A stretch of 64,000 bases of DNA from Ridgeia piscesae. Taxonomy: Eukaryota > Annelida > Polychaeta > Sabellida > Siboglinidae. How positions within the stretch are numbered: the stretch's first letter is position 1; each line of letters starts with the position of its first letter. The notes below the pieces were generated by a model, which made no database searches, was not told the DNA's origin, and saw nothing but the letters and a program-made list of their open reading frames with translations. Positions 52,117 to 63,384 of this stretch are shown one piece after another. The position numbers were made by a program, and so were the translations under genes. The stretch spans positions 771,001 through 835,000 of the forward strand of contig JAODUO010000032.1 of NCBI GenBank assembly GCA_025642075.2, read 5' to 3'.

Positions 52117-52681
52117 CAGTATCGGCGCCGGACCGACAGGTTGTGGTAAGACAACCTTTGTTGTGTCTTTGTTACGTCACTACCACACACTGGTAAACTT
52201 ACCACCCGAAAACATCACGTGGTGTTACGGAGAATGACAGCCATTGTATTCCACCCTCTCTACCATACATCCGAACTTAGAATGTGTCGATTTGGTGGTC
52301 ATCGACGACCTCATGTCGGAAACGGACGAGAGGGTGACCAAACTGTTCACGAAGAAGAATCACCATTGCAACACGTCGGTTATATATTCGGTGCAAAATT
52401 TATTTCCAAAAGGGAAAGAGAGTCGCACCATTAGCATAAGTGCGCAATACATGGTTCCCTTCAAGAATCCTCGAGACAAGACACAAGTAGTCGATTTAGC
52501 GAAACAGATGTATCCGGGTCGTGTACAATACATGCAAGAGACATTCAGAGATGCAACGTCCGTACCTCACGGCTACCTATTTGTCGATTTGAAACAGCCC
52601 ACACCGGAATACTTGCGCCTGCGCAGTCATATCATACCTGATTCTGGAACGTGCCAGTACGTTTACATTCCCAATATATAA
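52117..52681 (+). pseudogene. Packaging-type P-loop ATPase relic, Polinton/adintovirus-like
   Basis: GPTGCGKTT is a Walker A motif. About 30 residues later comes WCYGE, followed by an in-frame TGA. The frame then continues with VVIDDLMSE (Walker B) and a long conserved-looking stretch ending at 52681. The order fits the FtsK/HerA or A32-like packaging ATPases of Polinton/Maverick and related virus-like elements. That assignment is from motif order and is not confirmed by search. The segment between the two motifs seems shortened. The stop and the loss make it non-functional. Confidence 0.6.
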
Positions 52682-52716
52682 ATATAAACACGTCGTAGTC
52701 ACTCCCATAATTCGAT

Positions 52717-52839
52717 ATGTCGTCCCGACTGAAGAGAAACGCACTGTGCCTTTGCCTCCTGACGAAGACAGACCCTGCATTACCTAGCGCCATCATCGAG
52801 AAGGGAAATGGAGATCTGGTCCGAAGTTTGTGCGAGTGA
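52717..52839 (+). pseudogene. Small basic ORF after the ATPase relic
   Basis: An ATG-started frame of 40 codons (MSSRLKRNALCLC start) ends at TGA 52837-52839. The same frame stays lysine/arginine-rich after the stop to about 53000. It directly follows the ATPase on the same strand, so both probably belong to one virus-like element. No domain is recognised. Confidence 0.4.
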
Positions 52840-53039
52840 GCTCACAACATCTTATAATGGAACGTATCACTGAAGAAAAGTCAGAAAGGAACATTGCGTC
52901 GGTACAATGAGGTCCAGCGAGCTTTTGGTAAAAAAGAAGACTGCTTTACACGAGAGGAAACGTATTCTACGGAAAGATGTGGAAAAGGGTATGCTGTCAA
53001 ATAATCCATGCCCACCATATTGCGAGACAGGTCTTAAGG

Positions 53040-53430
53040 ACTCGTAAGTAAAGTACGCACTTCGTCACAGGAAGGATTCCGTATACTTCAAAGAGATGGT
53101 GATAAAGGCACGTACTCTAGAGGAAGAGTTCGGAAAGCAAACTCCGGTGCAAAGTCACGTACAGCAAGGACAAAACGCAGATTCAAAATTGCAAGCTCTT
53201 GCGAAGAAAGTTAAACAGTTGGAGGGAATGATTAAGAAAAGGCAGACGAAGGCACAGCTAAACCAGAGGAAGGAGTCACTTACCTGCAAAGAGTGCGGCT
53301 TAACTGGCATCTTTCATTTGGTTGTCTAAAAGATCCCGACATTGAATGCTACCGATGGAGACAGAAATGACATGTGTCCAAGATTTGCATTTAAACGTAG
53401 ACTAATATATTTTACAGGGCAAAAAGAGAT
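53040..53430 (+). pseudogene. Gag-like relic with two CCHC zinc knuckles
   Basis: A charged, coiled region (LAKKVKQLEGMIKKRQTKAQ) is followed by CKECGLTG and, after a frameshift near 53312, CLKDPDIECYRW and HVSKIC. This is the pattern of two retrotransposon zinc knuckles with some zinc ligands lost. It is probably from a Ty3/gypsy-like LTR element. No LTRs were identified. Confidence 0.55.
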
Positions 53431-53439
53431 TAAAAACAA

Positions 53440-53870
53440 GAGCAGGGATCCCAGCCCTACATGTCACGTAATTGGCGGTTCATGCCAGATAAGGGTTAAA
53501 GTCGGAGGAAAAAACCTATGTAGTGCTGCTTGATTGTCGTTCTATGGCCACTATTGCCAAGACAGAGAGTTGTCACACATTGACTAGCAACCTTTATCAC
53601 AACTAGTTGACATTGGAGGTGCTGGAGAACAGTCGGCTCCCTATCTTGGTTATGTGGAAGTTGCGGACCGGAGATAGCGAAGGAATTTATGTACCAGCAT
53701 TTGTTGTGCCCCCAGGTCGGACGAACAGCATAATGCCTGTCATAATTGCCACTAATTTGCTGACAGCCTTGAGAAGCAGTATAGAAGCCATCTTAGAAGC
53801 ACTTGCCCACCTTGAACAACCAGAATGTATAGAATATGAAGTAGCGGTGAACTCATGTCGACACTTCTAG
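53440..53870 (+). pseudogene. Aspartic-protease-like relic of an LTR element
   Basis: A short frame reads CQIRVKVGGKN and then, in another frame, LLDCRSMATI, where a retroviral-type protease would have L-D-(T/S)-G-(S/A). The frame 53607-53867 reads PAFVVPPGRT and MPVIIATNLL, typical of the downstream protease half. The catalytic glycine is replaced by arginine. Confidence 0.4.
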
Positions 53871-53924
53871 GTACTTTTCGGTGTTCACCCTGCGACCTAC
53901 CGTAATAGTCATTTTAATTCGTTG

Positions 53925-54770
53925 GATGAATCCACGGAAGAATTTCCCATTGTCACGATCACATCGCACATGTTGGTAACCTGTTGCATGTCCTCGTTCA
54001 TGATACAGAGTGTGTTGGTCGGGGGTGCAATAAGCGTCCTCAAACTCACTGAGGATCCTGGCTTGCTAAGGACCCGTCGTTTAAGGGCAGCATGCTTTCA
54101 ATGGGGCCGACGACACTACAAGCAGCCTGTACGGTTTCGTTGTTTTGCTCGTGTGCTTGGTTATGAGGCATACTCTAGAAATCGATCCGTCTTTGTGAAC
54201 ACCCAGTGGCTTTTAAACTCATCTCATTGCATCAGAACCCGAGAAGGCGTGAAAAATGGCAAAGCACGAGCTTTTTCCTCCACAGGTTCTTGACAGATTG
54301 AGGTGACGTGGTAGTAGCGGGAGTACTTCCCTGTGCCATAACTGCATTCCTGTATGGAGCTGGGAAAGATCGTGAAAGATTCCAACCAAAATGACAACCA
54401 CATATGTGCCTGACGAGATCAGTAGTTGCCCCTTATTCGGCGCATCACCTACATGTAGACATATTCTGCTGTCTGCTTCTTCGTGGTCATTCGTTTCGAC
54501 TTTGCATGTGAACCACTGGTAACGTGCACATGTTTACTTGGTGGGTAGTCATGTTTGATGTTATCTTCCTTCAGACGATTGAACAGTGCTTCCTTGTATG
54601 TGGCACATCGTTGACGCATTCTAAACACTGCTCTTTTCCAAGATCTCCCACTGAGTGCAATCGTGGTTGTCCAAGGTGAGTAATTCGTTGGAGGATTCCA
54701 TGAACGGATTTCACATTGACACGGTCACATCCCACGTGTTGGTGACCTGAAGCTTCCTCCAACTGAAACA
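53925..54770. repeat. Unclassified segment with a 60-base direct repeat
   Basis: GAATCCACGGAAGAATTTCC and the following CACATCGCACATGTTGGTAA recur with changes at about 54700-54765 (GTCACATCCCACGTGTTGGT). It is probably part of the same decayed element cluster. No coding assignment. Confidence 0.45.
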
Positions 54771-55245
54771 GCACTTCCTCGAAACGCAAACCGACGTTTA
54801 TACCCAGCCAGTATCTGGAGAAATAGCCTGAAGCCTAGCATAGCTGCATCCAACTATGAAGGCTTTGGATGGACAAGAGAAGACACCGGATGGCGTCCAG
54901 TCTGGATAACTCTACCAGCTGCTGTGGTAGGTTGTAGATAACTGATCAAGTGTGTTTGCAAGGCAGAACACACTTATGCGAAAAAAATGCAGACGCAAGA
55001 CCGCCGGGCTCACAAGCACAGCATTATGTCTCTGTCGTGGACTTAGTGAGTGATACAAGCTCATTGTAACGGAATGTGAATAATTGGTTCGCAATGGAAG
55101 TGTGAGTTAATTAGTTAATTAACTGAGTACATGTGACTGCCTCTATGAATGTAGATATGACTACGCATCGGTACCCAATGTTAAAGTACACGCGTGCAGC
55201 CACGTGTGCAGATTAACATTTTAATAAGTAGTTTTGAGCATATTG

Positions 55246-55745
55246 GCAACTATTTTGAATTTATGCAATTATATAAAGTACAAAATACCATAAACTTCTC
55301 ATTTAACCTTCCGAAATACAAACATTTTGGATAATGATAAAATTGGAATTATTAAATATTTTGACTTTTGACCTTCGTCCGACCTTGACATAGACCTTTA
55401 AATCTGGTAGCCCCATCACAGTGGTTGTCCATAGGGATATGTCTGCAAAATATTAATTTCGGTACGTTTGTGAAAATTTTCTGATAAAGAATAACGATAC
55501 ATATATTTCTTTCTTCATTTGTCGGCCATTTTGAATTTATGCAAATTAGATAATCATCCCACGGAAAGGCGTGTGTCCATAAATAGATGAGCTTTTGAAA
55601 ACATTTTAAAAAGTCATTACAGTCTCGATATATTGGACAATATAATTATATAACTACTGATATTCGACCTTGATCTGACCTTGACCTTGCCCATTAAAAT
55701 CAGCTAGCCCCCTCTAAAAAATGTGATATGATCCCAAGGTACAAC
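55246..55745. repeat. Two tandem units of about 250 bases
   Basis: Each unit has CATTTTGAATTTATGCAA or a close variant, a middle with TATTGGA(C/T)AAT, then GACCTTGACCTT-like sequence and (T/C)AGCCCC. The GACCTTGACCTT stretch resembles nuclear-receptor half-sites but is simply part of the repeat. Confidence 0.55.
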
Positions 55746-55749
55746 TATG

Positions 55750-56117
55750 CAAAATGTGGTGCTTTGGCCCTGCGTGTCACGATAATTCTAAGCGACTCCA
55801 CTATACCATGGCAGCGAACGTCGTACATATTTTGTGCGGTAGATTATTTTCAAAATAACGTGTGTCGCGTCTCGTTTTGGTTCAGCGTTTCTTGTTTGCG
55901 TTTTTTGGACGCATCTTTTTATTTTGTATGATGAATACTAACAACTACCGATAATTAATACATAAAGCCCCAAAGGCATCGACATGCCTTTGAATGGACA
56001 GGTATTGTCAATATTTATTCATTTAGCAAGATATTATTAGTATAGTTGTAGTGTAGTCGTGGAAACTTGGATTCGGGAACGCACTGTAAGGCTAAGAGTA
56101 AGAGTAACGATATGCCT
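55750..56117. other. No gene seen
   Basis: Non-repetitive-looking sequence with only a motif-free short frame (55728-55931). Confidence 0.4.
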
Positions 56118-59100
56118 GGGCCCGTATTCTCGAAGAAAATTACATCATACGTAAGAAATTTCGTAAATATGGCGGATTATTACTTATATACGCCCTTATG
56201 AACAATCGTAAGGGCGTATTCTCGAAAGCGTTAATAATTTTCGCAGCTACGAATATCGTAACTCCAAATAATATCTCGCGAGGTTTTATTTGCGTTGCAA
56301 CAGGCACGATCACTGAAAAAAGCACAACACGGGTAATTATGCAAGGAAAACTGGTGATTAGCCAGTGTAGGCACTTGCGATACATAACACAGTGAAGCTG
56401 AGCCACTGGGAAATATTCATTGACATAAAATAACGGGCATAACACAAGCGAACCATTTGACCGAGGATAAAACGCAAGCTGTCACTCGCTGTCACCCAGA
56501 ATGCTCAAGTCAAGGTTTACAGTTGCACTGACTGATTAGGAATTTGCTGCTACGCGAGGACTAACTACGTTAACACATACTGCCTACAGATCAGTGTGAG
56601 TACAGTTAAGCGATAAAACCAATTCGTACGTATGTGGTGTCGGTTAGGCTAAGCGACAAATGCGAGATTTAGTAATAAGACGAATCACTGAGTCAGTGAC
56701 TCAGTGTATTTTGTATCGCCAGGACTAGGTCTAGGACGCTGGGTGTCGCAATGTCTGGAATAACCGATACAGGTACACAGTGAACATTAAGACACAGCCA
56801 CAGCCTCATGGAGTTTCAGCATGACATGGTAAATTATGTCTTAGTATTTATTAATTTATCGCAAAAATGCTAGAGCTACACACTTGGACGCATTCAGAAA
56901 TATGGTCAGAGGTGTTTTAATGTATGGGACTAACATATTGGTGAAGCATAACGATTATCCCAAAAACCATTAGTCCACATACACAGTACATAATGATATA
57001 TAATAATGTTATACAATTCAATTAGAAATACACTGTCACTGTAAATAATATAATTACATAAGTACTTTCATGTACAATTTTGCATTGCCTGCTATCAACT
57101 ATAATATCATTTGTATTATAACATAACACAGCCCAGCATAATCTACCAAATAACCAAGATGACACACCCATACTGAAAACTGGTAAGAATAACAAGTGGG
57201 TTATAATATGTTGTCATTGTATGATGGTATGTGCATATTGTACCCTCTCAGTGGTAAACTGGTACATACCCATAATTTGACATATCTTCTAAGACCTAAC
57301 CCACACCATCCTACTTATTTATTTACTGATATATAATCAAACGTTATGATCCCTTGTATCAATACATGTACTCTTTTATCGGCAAGATACTTACAATTCA
57401 GTTTACATTCTGAAGGGATAGCAATAAAGAAAAATATTCATAGAAATAATTACTAACCAGTGACCATTTAAAATGGGTCTCCACATCTGAACATGTGTTA
57501 TACCTAAACTGTAAACTTAAACAAGCTGTTATATGTGCAAATGCTTACAATTTGAATATTGCTTACCATACACAGTTTTCATATTGATGTAAAGTATTGT
57601 CTGTATTTGCCTCTGAGTTTCATTGATGACAACACATTACCTTATTATTATGATTTAAATTACTCTTAAAGGTCTAATATGTAGTATCTATCTAGCCCAT
57701 GTCACATCAACTATATGTATTTATCACTGCATTGTATGTGTAAACAGTGAGATTGTTTCTCAGCTACGACATGACTTGTACTGATTAACAAGTGGAATAT
57801 AAATTACTCACATAATATGTATGTTTTCAGAGAGAAAATTAACGATAATGACTGCTGCACCTTGAAATAAAAAATGTGCAGATTACAACTGGATTTGCTG
57901 CAGCACCAAGATGAAAATTTTGCTAGAGAACATTTTGAAGTGGTCAATAAATAGTTCTACCAATAATGCACAGCGTGTACTGCACCATGTGGTTGTGCAA
58001 CAATGACATCAACATTTTAGTAGTGTATAGTCCTATCATTGGTGTTTCTTGTTTTCTAATTCTTTTGGAATTACTTTAATATTGCAATGTTCTTAATATT
58101 CATAATTTTCATTAAATAATAATGGTACTTATTTTGAAGAAAACAGGATTCCTAGAATACACATAAGTGCAATTTTGTACAACTAGCTTATTTGGTATTC
58201 TAAAAACTGCTGGTAACAGTAGTATGTTAAATGATTTTCTTTATATTGATCAGAATTACAATCTGTAAAACATGGTCAAAATTATATTTGTGTCACTGGC
58301 TTTGGGGAAAAAGGAAATGCGATTGTTGCCACTTTAAAAATGTAGATTATTCGGTATATGTGATAATATATTGTATTATACATGGGGATTACTTACTGAA
58401 TAATCGCACATCACACTTAGTTTATTGTCACACATGTAGGTGTATTTGCATAACTATAGTATTGTCATTGTTTGAATAAATTATGTTTGAATATAATATG
58501 CAATCAATAACGATGTGTTGATACAATATCCGTGCACGCTAAATGTGCTAGTAGGGTCTACTGAATATTATTGATATAATCACATACCTCCTCATTAAAT
58601 GAAGATGGTATCATGTGAAAACTAATTTTTAATGCACTGCCACTGGGACTGTTTCTTATATTACCATTTTCAACCATCCGCACATTCATGTCGTCTAATA
58701 ATATTAATTATTGTAATCATGCCCATGATATGTGAAGTTCTTATATAGAACTATTACAAGTATCTTCGAGTAAATTTTTGTAGATGTCCATGCCATGGCA
58801 ATACATAGTATTTTAAAACGAAAAGGATCATATGCTTCTAAACGTGACTACATAATTGTATAGCACGCAGTCTGCAAATTGCTGCGGCGAATTACTGGTC
58901 GGTCCCGGTGTTTGACATTAATTATGGCATTTTGGTTGTGCATTGGTGTGATGTGTAGATGCGGAATCCGCTTTCAATGACGGTATTTATGCAATTACAA
59001 TGACCACTAAACTTATGCAAACATACATGAGTGTCAATATTAATATGTTGGCGATGATGTATTACCAAATTAACGTAGACATCTCTGTCTGAATGAACAA

Positions 59101-59960
59101 ACTCAATATTTACGAACAAGTTACGGGACCTATAGGGCGAGCGAAAACGAGGCTGGGCTTGGGGGCAGGAAATCCATATTCTCCAAATTAACTTATAGAA
59201 CTTTGTTTTATTTTTGTTTGTAATAATCGAACTGTTCAGAAATAGGGTGTTTCAGTTATATTGTCCGAAGGATTATTACAATGATCACGGAAATCATGAA
59301 TTTTAATCGATTATTATTGTGGTTGCCATGGCCCGGGCATGGGCATGGCATTAGCGGCAAGCAAGTATTTGTTTTTAGCGATCTTGACTAATAATGAAGA
59401 GTGCCATTTTTTCGCGCAGTACAACCTGTTTGGGGCAAACGTATACATGTGTTATGATTATGTGCATTTAAACAACTTGCCAGATTTAAGTGCTTATCGA
59501 AACCACAACGTGCAGCAATGAATGTAAAATGCAAATCCCGTAAAAGACACATACGGCCTAAAATCGTGTTTATTATCTGCACTACGTGAATCGCTATATG
59601 TCTATGATAGCGTGGTAAACTCAACATTAAATCGGACATTTAAGATAAGAAAGGTATAACACTAGATAATTAAGACCTGTTTTCCTAGTATTCATCAGTC
59701 GGAAGCTACAACTATCATCCATCGTTATAATATTATGCTTGTGTCCAGTCACCAATCAGCTCCAGTCGCGCGGAGTCTCGCCATGTATCGTAACCCACTT
59801 ACTTATTGCGTTATCGTAAGTTACGATGAAACATGCGCCATATTTACATATATTCTTATCGTAACTGTTTCGAGAATAGCATTTACCAAAAATCGTAACT
59901 TACGAAGTTTCGACGCCATACTTACGAATATTCTTAACTTAACTGTTTCGAAAATACATA
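56118..59960. mobile_element. Putative 3.8 kb inverted-repeat element
   Basis: The left end has GTATTCTCGAA twice (56124, 56215) with CGTAAATATGGCG between. The right end has the reverse complement of both motifs, also twice (about 59864 and 59946, with CGCCATATTTAC). A perfect 11-bp inverted repeat, ATACGCCCTTA/TAAGGGCGTAT (56188-56219), sits in the left end. The interior contains no readable transposase. The right terminus appears cut by the LINE that follows. Confidence 0.55.
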
Positions 59961-59990
59961 AACAATTATGGTGTTTTGGAATTATAGATT

Positions 59991-60770
59991 TTGGTCTTTA
60001 GAGGCTGTGTATTACCCAACATTTTCTTACTTTACATAAATGATCTACCCAGCAATCTCACTTCAAACGTTCGCCTTTTTGCAGATGACTGCCTACTATA
60101 TCAACCAATTAAATCAGACAATGACATTTCTCTCCTCCAAAATGATGTAATCAAACTTGAGGAATGGCAAAACACCTGGCTTATGAAATTCAATCCCACC
60201 AAATGCTTCACAATGACATTAGCCTCAAGAAACCCGACACCAAATATTTACACCTGTGGCCAACAACTTAAATATGTTCAATCACATTGTTATCTTGGTG
60301 TACAAATATCAAATACATTAAATTGGACAGCACAATGCAACTCAGTCGCTAGGAAAGCACAACAGACTCTAGGAGTCATTAGGAGAAATCTAAATAAATG
60401 CCCAACCCACATTAAGTCAATAGCCTACACAACCCTTGTCCGACCAATACTTGAATATGCATCAGCATCATGGGATCCACACTGCCTAAAACATATTAAA
60501 ACCTCATCCCGCTAGATCACTATATCCAACACAACACTAGAACCTCACGTAAACATGACAGTCAGTTCTTGCAAATTATATACTCTGCAAACATATTTGG
60601 AAGCAGCTTCTTCCCAACAACAATTAAGGAATGGAATTCTCTCCCCTCAAACACTGTCTCAAGTAAATCACTAAAATCATTTCAGAATAGTTTAATCCAA
60701 CATTTTAACAATTAAGTCAGATGACCCACCATGCGCACTGGCGTGATGTGTCCCTAGGACATTTTGCCAG
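59991..60770 (+). mobile_element. LINE reverse transcriptase fragment with intact FADD box
   Basis: The frame 59991-60515 reads FLLYINDLPSNL, LFADDCLLY (FADD at 60078-60089), LEEWQNTWLMKFNPTKC and YLGVQI, which is classic non-LTR palm and thumb. After 60513 another frame gives FFPTTIKEWNSLPSNT and a stop near 60713. It is 5'-truncated and has a deletion around 60510. It ends TTTTGCCAGTTAA followed by a hexanucleotide tail. Confidence 0.88.
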
Positions 60771-60772
60771 TT

Positions 60773-60876
60773 AAGATACAGATACAGATACAGATACAGA
60801 TACAGATACAGATACAGATACAGATACAGATACAGATACAGATACAGATACAGATACAGATACAGATACAGATACA
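60773..60876 (+). repeat. (GATACA)n tail of the LINE
   Basis: About 17 perfect hexamer units directly after the LINE 3' end. Microsatellite-like 3' tails are known for CR1/L2/RTE-like LINEs. Confidence 0.95.
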
Positions 60877-61191
60877 ACAAAAGCTTCTGAGGTGCAATAT
60901 TAATAAATCAATGATAGCAACAATATTTTCAGTCTCAATTCCTTGTATTGACTTAAGACAATGGACTAGTAAATTGACAGTGAATATGATTACAATGTTA
61001 CATGCACAAGTGTTAATGACAATGTTCTCGATTTTTTTGAAACAAACGTCTGTTCTAAAATCTCCATTTTTTATAATGTTAAGTGCTTTTCATTTTAGTG
61101 ACTTTGTCCTGATTCTTTGGGACAAGGTTGTGCCGGTCCAAATAGCATATGCGAATTAACGTATTAAACACTATTTTTCAATTACTTGTAG

Positions 61192-61246
61192 ACGGCGTAT
61201 TTTGTTCTGCTGGTAATTGCGGTATTCGTCGAAGGCAGCAATGGAG
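61192..61246 (+). CDS. Signal-peptide exon, start of the second module gene
   Basis: The exon follows a TTTTTCAATTACTTGTAG acceptor and precedes GTATGT. In phase 0 to 1 it reads TAYFVLLVIAVFVEGSNG, a hydrophobic core of about 11 residues followed by a small-residue region suited to signal-peptidase cleavage. The end phase (1) matches the entry phase of M1 at 62307. It stands about 1.06 kb before M1, where other blocks have L2. The ATG and first residues must lie in an upstream phase-0 exon that I did not find. It implies that the protein is secreted or membrane-anchored. Confidence 0.75.
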
Positions 61247-61564
61247 GTATGTCTATTTATTCATCTTGCTAATAACGGAGGTAGTGGATAATAGCTAAGT
61301 ACATGTTTATTAAAATATTCGTGGATAACAGCTAAGGCTGTACTGGTATATTTTGCTTGCCTAGAGTTCTACCATTAGACTTAAACTTAAAAGTAGCATT
61401 CTAGTTCCGTGTAAATTGTAATCATCACCATTATTATCAATATTATTATTTTAGTCGTCAATTTGTGTCGGCTTTATTTGATGGTTAGTTTTGTTAATTA
61501 AAATGATAACTGCAAGTGTATTATGAAATAATAAAAATGGGCATTAAAGTAGGCGGGAAGGCAT

Positions 61565-62238
61565 TTTAACAAGGGTCCAAGGTAATGAAACCGTGCTCGG
61601 TGCTCCATTAGCACAATTCCATGCTCAAGCCTCGCAATTACACTGTGCTCATACTGAAGAAGAGGTCGCCAAACTGTATGATCACGAAATATATCTCAGA
61701 CCTGAGCATGACTCGTCCAAATCCTGAATATGCTCGAGTCAAGTCAAGAGCTTGTTGAACGTCGTACTCATACAAACAAGGATGGCAACTTAAGTAGAAA
61801 TATTTGGTCGACGTAGTTATCAAAGTTCGTCGTTGTTTATAAACAAATTAGTTAAATTCATTTACGAGATGTTTTTGATCCATTTGAAGAGTTGGTGCAA
61901 CACAAATCTTTTGAAATTCACTGTGTTGTGCCTAAATTGTCCTGTGTTAAGAACATTTGCAAATAAAAACGGTGTGAAGGTCTGGAACGTTTATCAACGG
62001 TTTAGGCACATTGCCCACGACGTGTACATGTCAAAGGTCAGCGCGTACTTTCGATCCGCTACTTACCAGTTTGGAATGTATATCCGGTCCAACATGTCGT
62101 CCCACCTCAGTTGAGTACGTACTCAAGACGTTTTATGACCACCGTGAGCACGGCTTCTCAACTGAGCATGATATCTGAGTCAGAGCAAGGATTTGACGAT
62201 GAGCACGGAATACGGTTTTATAACCTCGGACCAAAAGT
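61565..62238. mobile_element. Putative inverted-repeat element of about 670 bases
   Basis: Left GGTCCAAGGTAATGAAACCG and right CGGTTTTATAACCTCGGACC are imperfect inverted repeats. Inside, TGCTC and GAGCA motifs cluster near both ends. It lies in the intron between the signal-peptide exon and M1 of block 5. Confidence 0.5.
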
Positions 62239-62306
62239 GATATCAGCCCTAGTAGTACAGGTTGTGATTGAAGCGATTTGGAACTAACCTATTCGTTGTA
62301 TTACAG

Positions 62307-62447
62307 TGGCAGACTATACTCATTGTACAAAATCCTCGGACTGCAATTATGTTGGCGGCGAGTGCTGGAATGTGAAAGATTGTGGATATTCGATATGTCT
62401 TTGCGAGGACAACTACATTCCTGTTAAGACAAACGAGTGCAGACCAA
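62307..62447 (+). CDS. Block 5 exon M1: seven-cysteine EB-like module
   Basis: Acceptor GTATTACAG, donor GTAAGT, 47 codons, phase 1 to 1. It reads ADYTHCTKSSDC onward with the invariant M1 spacing and core WNVKDCGYSICLC. It would be the first module of the mature protein after the signal peptide. It is closest to M1 of block 4. Confidence 0.9.
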
Positions 62448-62559
62448 GTAAGTCAACACATGGAATTCATCATTATCGTAACAGTAGCAATCTTTTCAAT
62501 ATCATGTTTTATTTGTGCAAACCGATAAAGAAATATCAACATTGCAACATACATTTTCA

Positions 62560-62650
62560 AATCCGCCATATTCACTATTTTTACTGCGACACATGGTTCG
62601 AACCTGAGTACCATACAGTGAGAAATTAATGCTCTACTCAATGCATTGCG
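62560..62650 (-). mobile_element. Decayed tRNA-derived SINE relic
   Basis: CAGGTTCGAACCATG on the - strand is a box B remnant, with TTGAGTAGAGCAT as a possible box A. It has the same position after M1 as the relics at 17925 and 37785. Confidence 0.5.
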
Positions 62651-62841
62651 AATTATGTTTCTTACATAGCTAATCTGGCTTATTAGCTAATGATTGTGTT
62701 GGTTAAGCGCGCATCGTTGTCCACCATCGGTGTTGTTGATTCATATATTACTGTCTGCCAGGTCTTAGTCTTTTGAAAGAAACAGTAACACACATCAACA
62801 ATAATAAGGAAATGCTGTATCAATATATGTATGCATTGCAG

Positions 62842-62973
62842 AAGTGAAACTCGGCGAAACTAAATGCAAAGGCGATAACGACTGTTTCCTCAATGAAGCC
62901 GCCTGCCGGAATGATGTTTGCGAATGCAGCAAAGGCGACGATTACGTTTCAGAAGACAAGACCACCTGTCACC
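62842..62973 (+). CDS. Block 5 exon M2: six-cysteine EB-like module
   Basis: Acceptor GCATTGCAG, donor GTAAGG, 44 codons, phase 1 to 1. It reads VKLGETKCKGDNDC onward with spacing C-x5-C-x6-C-x4-C-x-C-x13-C and end SEDKTTC. It is acidic overall, like M2 of block 2. Confidence 0.9.
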
Positions 62974-63032
62974 GTAAGGATACAATAATGAACAAGATGA
63001 ACATTTTATATACACACATACACATACACATA

Positions 63033-63071
63033 CACACGAACGCACGCACGCACGCACGCACGCACGCACGG
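63033..63071. repeat. (CGCA)n microsatellite
   Basis: Directly downstream of M2. Blocks 2, 3 and 4 also have CA/CGCA sequence right after their M2 exons. Confidence 0.9.
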
Positions 63072-63384
63072 AGGCACGCACATCAGTGTTTCCCCTGAAT
63101 ATAAAGATGAACGAAGTTTGGGTAAGGGGAGAAGGCAATTAAAGCGCAAATTTACAACGGGATCAGAAAAGCATGTCCCTCGGAAGCGTTAAAAATAACT
63201 TCACAATGGTGCCATTATAAAGTATATTTATTTTAGCCTGGCATATAGCGGTACCATAAAATACAAGTTAGCAAGTTGCATTATGTATACATAAATAGTC
63301 AGTTAGGATGCAGAAATAACTGTTAGGTAACACTTGGGCGAGGTGGCTTAGAAAAAAACCCACAAAGAGAAACGCTGTACCGAA

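Noticed and set aside
58231..58479. Cysteine-containing frame as another module
   Set aside because: Cysteine spacing does not fit M1-M4, there is no phase-1 splice context, and it lies inside the putative inverted-repeat element.
60764..61159. 131-codon frame starting in the hexamer repeat as the upstream exon of gene 2
   Set aside because: Its start is the GATACA tail of a LINE and the rest has no domain. The signal-peptide exon has its own acceptor at 61191 and an in-frame TAG before it.
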